Source of the DNA: Paragordius varius | Lineage: Eukaryota > Nematomorpha | Direction: 5' to 3' | Length of the DNA stretch: 64,000 nucleotides | Assembly (NCBI GenBank): GCA_964247055.1 | Contig: OZ176056.1 | Location: forward strand, 9,486,001-9,550,000 | Part shown: piece by piece, positions 54,584 to 64,000 of the stretch | Layout of the letters: every line of letters begins with the position of its first letter | How positions within the stretch are numbered: the stretch's first letter is position 1 | The notes under the pieces: model-generated | Database searches by the model: none | Told to the model about the DNA's origin: nothing | Seen by the model: the letters and a program-made list of their open reading frames with translations, nothing else | Program-made: the position numbers and the translations under genes

Positions 54584-57500
54584 TTAATGTTTCCGGACAA
54601 TCCACGGATGAAGAAGCGAAGTCTCATCAAAATTCAGGTTAGCATCCTTTGTACCATCTATACAGAATAGTATATATATATTTATAATATTTACAGTTAA
54701 ATTCACCCTTAAAAAAATTATAGGTTTTTAGCTTAAAAATTAATTATATATTTTATATTTTTAAAAAAGCAAATCTTAAAATAATATTAAAAAAATAATA
54801 AACTATGCCAAAAGAATTAATTTCATATTAATAATGAGTTATATTAGCCCGAAAACACATAATTTATTTTTAGGATAAATTTGAATTGTTTAAGAGAGAA
54901 TTTCAATTGTAAATGGTATACTATAAATCTTTTGTAGAAAAATATTATTATACGGACATTAAAACATAATGACGAATTGACCATATTACCTTCATTTTTT
55001 AGATAAAATTCATCGTTTAGTGCAAAATAATAAATGGTTTAAATTAGGAATACTTTTTTACATTTCCAAGGGTAGTTTATATTAAAAAATCATGGGTTTA
55101 TAAATATGATCGTATATGAGATTAATATTCTATTTGATATTTCAATTACTTGTTAGGAGACTTACAACCACAGCTATAACTGCACAAAGTATGAAGCCAA
55201 TCGGGGTAACCAGGAGATAAGATAGCGAATACATCTTACTAATATAATAATATATTATATAAATTCAAAAATAACTCATAGTAAACCTGATGATGGGGAA
55301 AATATATAGCCATGATCCACGTAATAACTCCTTATCAAGAAAATTATCCAAATATATCTAATTTAAATTACTACCTATTTATCAGTATTAAGATTTTTTA
55401 ATTATTTTTGGTTGACTTTGCAATATTATTATTTGGGCCAATATCAGATAATCAAAATAACCTTTTTCTTGTTTTTACCGCATTTATAATTTCGATACCA
55501 TTTCAATGTGAGTGCGCAACATTTTAATCATCATTAGCCCTGGAAAGGCGAGTGTTAAAGCTTTTACTTGATTTTTAACTTTAATATAAAATGAAAAAAA
55601 ATCTAATATTTTTTCATCCTGGAGTTATTAATTGAATACACGAATAATAAACAATTGTTTTTTTGTGCGCTCCGGTAAGAATAAAATATATACATTTTGT
55701 AATAACTTACAAAAGTATGTAGGAACCTATACCATCACCAATCGGATTGAAGTTTTCTAAATGATAAAGAATGAATAATCTATTGTTCATAAATTATGCA
55801 AAATATAGTGTAAATTATGGTTGTATCGTAAACTATATGGATTATTATCAAATATCCGCGTAATTATAAAATAAAATTATAAAAATATTTTAAAGACATT
55901 TGGTTTTAAATGTTATTATAATAGGATAAAAAAATACTTGGTAAAATGTATTTTGGAGCCCCTTGTATTGGAAGAGAAAGGTTGGAATTTAATATATGCT
56001 CATGTAAGTCCAAACAATATTCGGATGCATTACTATAATTGTATTTCAAATCATTATTTAATCTTAATGTTAAAAATTTTGATAAAATTAATTATGTGTA
56101 TTAAATTTAACGAATATCAATATCTTTTTTTAAAATTTATTAACTTAACCGAAAAATAAATTCTGACCCATATATGTTAGTGCTGTTTATTCCATTCGAG
56201 AGTATTTGAGGCGAGGGCATCGGCAAATAGGGCGGCACAATATACTTAGCGTATTTCATAAAACCAATGCTGATAAGCAAACAAATGATATCTGTACAAA
56301 ATTTTCCGGCTAACATTCCCTATCAAAAAAAATCACATAAAATATCTTTATATATAATGCCTTATTAAAGATTAATAAATATATTAAAATAACGATATTT
56401 CGTGTTTTGCAATAAAATATACTGTGTGCGATTTACAGTAAAAATTTTAATTATAGTGACAAAACGTAAAAATATAAAGATAATTTTTTTTCAAAAGACA
56501 ACCAAACTTTTTTAAACCTTACTTTTCTTAAACAAAATATATAACTACAATTGTAAAATATATAATTGATTATTATTTTACCTATATACGTATCAATGTC
56601 AACTTTGCAGTTTAAAATGAGTTATATAAAAAAAATCAAGATTTAAAAAGTATAGTTGTCTTTTAGAAAAAAATATTGGTCTTTATATTTTTACGTTTTG
56701 TCCGCATAATTTCAGTTTTTACTGTATACTAGCTTATTCATTGTTGATCAATTTGTAATGCAAGATCGTGTGTTTTTAAACAAATTTAGTCCATAATTAA
56801 CTAAGATAGGAAAAAATTGTTTGATTTCAGCATTTTGCTGTTTTTTCCTTACACTAACTACTGTGCTCAATTGATCAACAATAAAGTGAATAAACTAACT
56901 TAAATGCGCATATGATCAAACGATATTTCCAGTACAGATACAATAATATATGGAGACAACATGCAAAAAATAAAAGACATATATTATAGCCATACTTTTT
57001 CATTAGTATTTTGTTATCATTCATTGTTTTGGGTTGAAATAGGCAATTGAGCATTAGAAAAAAATGAAAAACAGAAAAAGCGTAAAATTAAAAGACAAAT
57101 ATTTTTTTATATAAAAGACAACCATATCATATATCTTAATTTTCATATAAATTATTTAAGTTAAAAAATATAAAACTGATTGTGTTACAATGTGTTTTGA
57201 CGTCTCTATTTCCTTTGCAGTTTATGACAATCAGTTAAATTGAAAAAATCTAGTTTAAAAAAGATAGCGGTCTTTTGAAAAATACAGTCTTAATGTTATA
57301 TCCTTGTCTCTAATTTTAATTTTTACTGTAAAAAACTGGTAAAAGGGCATATGGGATGATATATTTGGACCAAACAAGTATGTATGGAAAAATAAAACCT
57401 ATTCAGCTTCTTTATTAAATATTTTAATAAAATAGATTTCTAATTTTATGATGAATATGTTATCGACAAAGCTGCCATTTTTGTGATATATGTACTGTTG

Positions 57501-60500
57501 CTAAAATATTTGTGTTAAAAAGCTAGTAACAAATGAACAATCAGAAATTTTAATTAAAATGAGATATGTAACCTTGTAATTTACCCAAGGCACAAACATT
57601 CCCAAGAAGAAAATGGCCAATTCTTGTCCACCAAAAGCACCGTTAATGGCCATGGCCGCCTATATGTTGAAATCATTAACAGTGGTATTAATATGATTGA
57701 TTTAAACAATATTAACTTTAAATTAATATATATGACTTCAAATAATTTAAATATATTTAATTTATCGAAACTCATATAAATCATATAGATTTATATTCAA
57801 TATAAATCATTGATTTGCAAGCTATGTACATTTTGATGCACATATAAAAGTTTTAGCGAAAATCTTTACAATATGGCAGCAAACGCTTTCTTGTGTTTAC
57901 TTTTAAGCAGCGTGGCCCCTATTTTTCTGCTCCTGAGAGTATAAGGGTTTCTTAAACCAAAAATACTAAATTACTTTTTACAATAAAAATTTGGTCATTA
58001 CCAAGATGTCAGTAAGGATGTACTGATTCTTTATGTTTAAAAACTACCATTATAAATGACATGCTATTAAATGATATGTAATAATAGTATTAAATGTACG
58101 TTTAAAAGTCCTTCGGCGTTTTGTACCAAGTAACCAAACGCTATCACCAGCACACCGAATATCATTGCTAGAAAAATAAAAAGTATGAATTATATATTTT
58201 TAATAGTAATAAGAAGCCACAATATAGGACACTGTTTAGTTAAAATTGTATCGTGAGCTGTTTCGTTTTCCAAATTTTACCCTTTACACCCCAATATTTG
58301 AAATATACAAATGAAGCCAAAAAAATAATCATTTAACAAAAAAATTTACCAATGATGACAGGAAATATAGTAGATAGCTTTCTATTTTTCTTTATTCTGG
58401 TCATGACAGATGGAATTAATGGGATTAAAAAGTCCTCCCAACACACGGCTGCCAATGAATTGAAACTCGATGATAACGTGCTATTTTTCATGTATAGAAT
58501 AAGGCACATTGCAATACAAATATAGTATGAATAAATATACATTTCTTGATTTTTATTATGTATTGACAGATAACATATACAGCAAAGAGAATCATTAATT
58601 GCTAAGAGCAGTAAAAAGTGTAAAACTAACTATATAACAATAGTGCCCTTTGCTTTTTATGCTATCTGTCAAAATTAATCAAATAATAGCAATGTATACT
58701 TATGTATACTGTAAATTCAGGGTCCAACATGCGACTTATGTGCGACCTGCGAAAATTTTGGAAAAAGCACAAATTATGCTCATAATTTAATAAAATGGAA
58801 GTTTCTTACATAAATTATCAATATCTATCTATTCCATAGGCAACGAACTAGAAAAATTGTCATATTGTGTATGCATTTAACAGTTATATGTTTGAAAACT
58901 TGCCAATGTGTCAAAGAGCTATGGTATATATCGATATTATATGGTGCACCGCCCATTAGCAGTTTAATGCAGCTTTTTTTGATTGTTTGGTGAGTAACAC
59001 TGTTATAAATTATCAAGCTACCAATATTTCATAAATTGATCCCGATTTAAACTTATATCAGATCAAGGTTATATCAGATTCATATAAGTAATTATTTTTT
59101 ATGTGTCTTATTATTTAGATAATATATTATAAATGTGTACTTGGAAAATTAAATATTGATAAACAATGTTATAAAAAATAATTTTAGATGAAATGGTTAC
59201 CTTAATGCACCGCTAATAAGGCATGCGAGGAATAGGCCATTTAATCCAATCAAATCTTTAAAAGACTGTAAAGCAAAGATTGGGAGTAACTAATTTAAAA
59301 AAATGATAGGTTAAAAATTATAAAGTATCAAAATATTTGTCGACATAAATAGATCATGGTAAGAGCGGTAAAAAGATTTATTGTTAGTAATTTTGATTCA
59401 GAATTTTTCTTACATATTAATCGGTCTGGTTATAACTACCAATGTTAATAAAGTATTAAAATGAGGCAAATAGTTTTATTTCCTTAAGTTAAGCGATTAC
59501 TTAGTTAGCGCATAAAATATTTTTTCAACGTAAATTTATGGCTAAATTACCATGAGCCCAAAAAATAAAAAATATTTCATAATAAGAATGTCCTTTAATA
59601 CATAGTTAAACATTTTAATTATATTTTTTAATTAAATCAATGTTTAATTAGAGCGCAGAAATTGAAATTACATTTATTTCCTTCATAAAACATCCAAATA
59701 TATGCAATGAAATATTTTAAATTACCAAATCCTTTTTGTCGAGAACGTTGAGTGAGAGCGGATCACAGTATCGGTAAGCGGCCAACATAATGAATCCCAG
59801 CGATGAAAGTGTCAATATCAGTAAAAGCAGCATGGGCAACGTAATATACAAAGTTCTACATATAAATAATATGAAATTGAATTATAGAAATATGGCAAAA
59901 AAATTTTGTCGTTCAAATTCCAAATAATTTAGGCAAATAATTAAAACAAGTTTGCTGTTTAAGTAGGCATATTTAATTCAATTCCTTATATGGCCATTAA
60001 CAAAATCACGAACCTCTGAGCATCTTTAATGGAAGGCAAGGCGACGTATCTTTGAACCGAAGGTTGAAAAACTCCATATGCCCGAATGTTCAGAAATAAA
60101 ATCCCAAAAAATATTGTCCATACACTTTGGAACACAGTTGGGTTAGGATTAAAACTAAATAGTAAAGATTTGATTAATAAAGCAAGCAAACAAATATTAT
60201 TAGATATCTGATGCCTGGACAACTGTTAGAATATGATCTTTTTATGTAAAGATAAATGGTATTTTTATAAATAAATAGGCTAATACCTATTTTTAAACAA
60301 CATTAATTCCCATTAAACGGTTGCTTATTTCACACTATAGTTGGGCAATTTGGAAAACAATAGTGTATGGAAAAAGCAACAAATTAAATAAACAATCTTA
60401 TTTTATTCGATACACTACTGTGTTGCAAATTGCCTGAGAAAACAACCATTAAAATACATACTGTAAATCTAAATCACAATTTATCTAAACCTTAAATTTA

Positions 60501-63445
60501 TTATAATTCATAACACCTCTCTTTGTGATTTCTTTTTATTTTATAATATTAGTTCATGGATATATAATAAAAGTTGAAAGGGTGAATAACCAACTATATA
60601 TTTAAATCCATATATTTAAATAATAATTAATCATTAAATATTTTTTTAATCATTTTTAATCAAAAATTTACGAGTTATAATTAAATGACTGATAGTGTTT
60701 GAACTGATATTTAAAAAAATATGAATAGTTCTCAAATGTCCGTTTTTATGAAGTTCCTAACTTACATTTCGCTTAATGTCCGATTTTTTTTGTTTTATGA
60801 TATATACCATTTGCACTTCAAGAGTGTCCTTGAACACTTTAAGTTGGTCCTTGAACAGTTGAAGTTGGTCCTTGAACTCAAGTTGGTCCTTGAACAATTC
60901 AAGTTGGTCCTTGAACACTTCAAGTTGTTCCTTAAAATTTTTAAATTTTGATTTAACCATAATTTTTGCATTTATTTTTTTATTTTATTATTTATTAACC
61001 TAATTTTCTTTATATATATTTATTCATTTAAAAATAAAAATTTTCATTCAGAAACCACTATTTTGTTTCAAACTATTTTAATTCAACAAAATTATTGACT
61101 TTTGAATGATTTTAATGAAAATTTAAATTAATAACCCAGAAAACTTATATATTTTTTCATTTCGTATTAAAATCTTACAAATATCCAAAATTATTTAAAG
61201 AAATTAATAAAGATATACGGTTTCTCAAATTTTAAAAGTATCGATTTAAAATTTATGTTAAATAACAGAAAATAGATTAAAAACAATAAAATAGATGAAT
61301 TATTTACGATTTGATTGATAAAAGTTAAAAACAAAACAAAAAAGTCCAAGGCCCAACTTGAAGGGTTCAAGGACCAACTTGAACTGTTCAAGGAGACTCT
61401 TGAAGTGCAAATAGTATATCTTAAAATTGAAGACAATAAATAAATATAATATACCAAAGGTGGTTAATTCAAATTATAAAGTATAAAATAAAATTCACCC
61501 TAATATGAATAATTATATTTTATGTAATTATAATGATGCGAATAAAAAATATTGATATTTTAAAATATTAGTATATCGGGGCAAAAGCCTAAGCATGAAA
61601 AAATCCTCGTGCTGCTTTTGTTTTTTTTACGAGTTAAACTTCAACATGCATCCTTAAGCATAGCAATCACCGTTAATATATTATCACTCCCATATTGAAC
61701 GAATATTTTATTATGATATAATCTTGATAATTTAAATCTACCTTATAATTAATAATGCTACAGAATATTTTCCATCCTTTAAAAGCAATATAAAGTAAAT
61801 GAAAATGATTGATTTAATGTTATATTTTGGCAATATAGTGCACAGTCCTTTATACTATGCACAAACCATTTAACTAGTTTTAAATGTAAGATAGGAGGTT
61901 ATCTAATAAAATGATATCAAATTTTTGAAATTAATAAATAATTTAGATAGAAGCATCTAGCTTCTAACACAAATATGATATATCACTCAAATCACAATTT
62001 TTGTTAATTTCAGCTTTTTATGATTCAAAATTCATTAACTCGCAAGTTCCTAAAAGCATCAGGTCCTGATTTTTATCAGAATAATATATTAACGGATAAT
62101 TTATGTGCATACATCGTGTACATAATTACTTGAATGTTGTTTGCATCCGCTTTAATTGGCGCGCAACATTATACACTTTGACGAAGCCACCAACTTCTTT
62201 GAAACCCTGCGTATAATAAATTGTCAGATGTTATAATAATAACCATTTTGATAGTGTTTAATAAAACTATTTATTCTATGCAAGGAAAACCGTCTTGAAA
62301 ATAAATTTACCATATATACTTATATATGTCCTATTATCTATTTTACTGGTCCCATTTTTAGGTTATAATGCAAATTGATTAAATGAAGTTTTTCTAACTC
62401 AAATCAACGTTAATTTACTGTGATCTATACACGTAAGTGTACCAAAATGAGTAATATTACCACAACAGACATTTCTAATCTGAACCTAAGAGATTGAAAA
62501 GTTTTATGATCCACTTTATTAAATAAATGTTCCTAATCATCATGTAGGTTGACAGTCCTATATACACCTTATTTTTAAAATTATATAATTATATCTGCAC
62601 CTAAAATAATATCACATAGAATTAAATTACAAGTAGTTATCTATTATTGACTATTTGTGGATTTTAGCCTCCTGCCTAATACAAACTATTAATAGAATTA
62701 AATTCATATAATTTGCGGAATATGTATTAGATACTTAGGCAGGGCCGATGACTATATTGCTCCAAAGAAAATGTTTGGTTTTAATTATATAAAAATGGAT
62801 ATACGTTTTGAAAATTGCATTAGTCACGATCTTCCATATGGAAGAATTTAATAATTTTATCTAAGAAATTCGTACACTTTAAGGGAAAATATATTAATAT
62901 CTTTAGGCCCCATACGTTTTCCAAAAAAGCTTTGAAACTTGAAATTGGCAGAATAACGTGAAATGATGGATCGAATATATAGGCTAAATAAAAAGGTGCT
63001 AAATGTTCCGGTATTGATATAACTATTAAGTCAAAGGGATAACGATATAGTTTTAAAAAACTTTTAGAGAAAGATATTTTAATATTCAAGCTGGTATATT
63101 ATGGCCAATCAAATGTTTAAATCCGATAGGCGAATTTTAAAATTGATACAAAATTTATATTTATTTCTAATAGCCGTGCATGTTCCCGAAAGTAAAATAT
63201 ATTTATTAGGCATATTTTGTTAAATATAAATTTTAAATATTAAATAATTTTAATATATATTTTAATCTATTATAATGACTATTTAAGTTTTTTCAGTCGC
63301 ATTCTTTATAATTAAATTTTTCAATATTAGAGATGAATGTTTTAATATGAAATGAAAAATGTACCTTGATAACAAGTGCAATTATGGAAATAAGTATGAT
63401 TAGAAACTGAAACACATCTGTCAATATTACCGTTTTGAACCCACC
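54584..63445 (-). CDS. Sodium-coupled solute symporter, SLC5 family (SMCT-like), 5' end outside window
   Basis: Twelve reverse-strand exons join in phase: 63365-63445, 62130-62206, 60014-60154, 59726-59855, 59201-59289, 58350-58480, 58100-58167, 57573-57659, 56145-56319, 55711-55756, 55150-55238 and 54584-54657. They give the C-terminal 395 residues of a protein usually near 600. Signatures in order are GGFKTVILTDVFQF, GFKEVGGFVKVYNVA, YGVFQPSVQRYVALPSI (the QRY signature), AYRYCDPLSLNVLD, LISGALSTLSSSFNSLAAV (the Na+-site helix), NGAFGGQELAIFFLGMFVPW and a last membrane segment (YSLSYLLVTPIGF). This most resembles monocarboxylate/iodide/vitamin transporters (SLC5A5/6/8/12 branch). The substrate cannot be told. 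It should sit in the plasma membrane and import solute with Na+. Introns contain family-A MITEs and family C and D elements. Confidence 0.9.
54682..54921. mobile_element. Family D inverted-repeat element (last SLC5 intron)
   Basis: TTTACAGTTAAATTCACCC at the left, GAATTTCAATTGTAAATGG and TATA at the right. The core has AATAATGAGTTATATTAGCC and CCGAAAACACA, inverted relative to the copy at 10933. It starts about 25 bases from an exon edge. Confidence 0.65.
56434..56726. mobile_element. MITE family A (SLC5 intron)
   Basis: Full length: TACAGTAAAAATTTTAATTA to TTTCAGTTTTTACTGTA, with TA at both ends. Confidence 0.85.
57055..57330. mobile_element. MITE family A (same SLC5 intron)
   Basis: AAAAGACAACCATATCATAT on the left and TTTAATTTTTACTGTA on the right. 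Arms are worn. Confidence 0.65.
58716..58870. repeat. Truncated hAT-like repeat (SLC5 intron)
   Basis: CAGGGTCCAACATGCGACTT and GGCAACGAACTAGAAAAATT match parts of 50512-50772. The far end is missing. Confidence 0.5.
60155..62129. other. SLC5 intron holding a family C element
   Basis: Apart from the foldback element at 60803-61418, this intron is AT-rich with no recognised content. Confidence 0.5.
60803..61418. mobile_element. Family C foldback element, complete (SLC5 intron)
   Basis: The tips are TATACCATTTGCACTTCAAG and CTTGAAGTGCAAATAGTATA. The left arm has about six units of TTCAAGTTGGTCCTTGAACA, with one shortened, and the right arm about three inverted units. The core is homologous to that at 37990-38380. 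Confidence 0.85.
62207..63364. other. SLC5 intron, no nested gene supported
   Basis: An 89-codon open frame on the reverse strand (62820-63089) is the longest here. It has mixed hydrophobic content but no family I recognise and no splice context. Confidence 0.4.
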
Positions 63446-64000
63446 CTACATAATATAAAAAATGAAGGTATTATTATTATGAAAATATATTAACCAAAAA
63501 ATTTTAATATATAATTTTTTGTACATATTATCAATTATTCAATTCGGTAAATTAGCAAAATTATTACACTTTTGTATTGGAAAATATATTAAATTATTTA
63601 TTTAAAAAATGTATGTCGAATTAATTAACACATTGTACACATCGGAAAAAATAAATTATTCTGGGTAGACAATGTATGATACATATATGTTTTTGCCTTT
63701 GAGGCAATACCTTTATATGCCATTAATTAAGACCCAAGCAAACTATATAGTAGTATATGGTACTAAATAGATACGGAATACGAAAGATTAAAAGATAGCA
63801 ATTTTCTCAAAAATTTTATAAATTGAATATCGAATATTTTTCTTAGCGATATTGTAATTAGGAAATCAATTTATATTGTGTATTTTTTAATTTTTCTCGA
63901 TTAGTTATCCATACAGGATTTGAATCCTAAATTGGATTTTAAAATTTGCAATTCGAAAATTTATAATTTATTTTACTTTCTTATATTTTTTAAAAAGTTA
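63446..64000. other. SLC5 intron running off the window
   Basis: The preceding exon, encoding earlier membrane helices, is not found here and should lie to the right of the window. Confidence 0.5.

Noticed and set aside
62820-63089. 89-codon reverse-strand frame in an SLC5 intron
   Set aside because: No family resemblance, promoter or splice context. Kept only as a note.
63915-63945. T-arm-like GGATTCAAATCC on the reverse strand
   Set aside because: The stem does not pair over five bases and no acceptor or anticodon arm can be drawn, so it is not a tRNA gene.

Overview
This is a very AT-rich (about three quarters A+T by eye) nuclear window from an invertebrate animal. Genes are split into many small exons with GT-AG introns. 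Exons were placed by eye from splice signals, reading phase and family resemblance, and no transcript evidence was used. I cannot name the species. The gene types (trypsin-fold protease, CAP protein, fibronectin-III protein, peptide-type GPCR, SLC5 symporter) fit any bilaterian. Intron sizes run from 26 bases to nearly 3 kb.

Layout. 977-2456 (+): the first half of a chymotrypsin-fold serine protease, lacking the exons for the catalytic Asp and Ser. 3068-3258: a 21-bp minisatellite. 3545-4610 (-): a decayed Tc1/mariner transposase. 5685-7012: a low-copy repeat with a second copy at 27945-28412. 8297-8393 and 9592-9706: orphan exon-like segments. 9955-13524 (+): a complete nine-exon secreted CAP gene with a new-looking C-terminal repeat. 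15099-16250: a LINE remnant. 16423-17546: a 1.1-kb terminal-inverted-repeat element, with an inverted relative near 26120-27060. 19920 (+) and 25567 (-): small secreted-peptide starts. 22790-24043 (+): a divergent GPCR. 28866-31215 (-): a 5'-truncated LINE. 31576-32792: a giant palindrome. 35663-37119 (-): a secreted FN3 protein. 37808-42394: foldback and hAT-like elements. 43854-52143 (+): a complete seven-exon paralogue of the first protease. 54584-63445 (-): the C-terminal 395 residues of an SLC5 (SMCT-like) symporter, whose 5' end lies beyond the window.

Mobile DNA dominates. A MITE family of about 270-290 bp (family A, TA target site, termini TACAGTAAAAA/TTTTTACTGTA) has about two dozen full or partial copies. 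Nine of them sit in the introns of the second protease gene, and two of those abut 3' splice sites. Two families of inverted-repeat elements (C and D) have arms built from about 20-bp tandem repeats but share nearly the same tips. Several hAT-like elements and other long palindromes add to this.

The genes do not form an operon. Four encode extracellular or membrane proteins. Three unrelated secreted proteins start with a signal-peptide exon of exactly 64 nt ending in phase 1.
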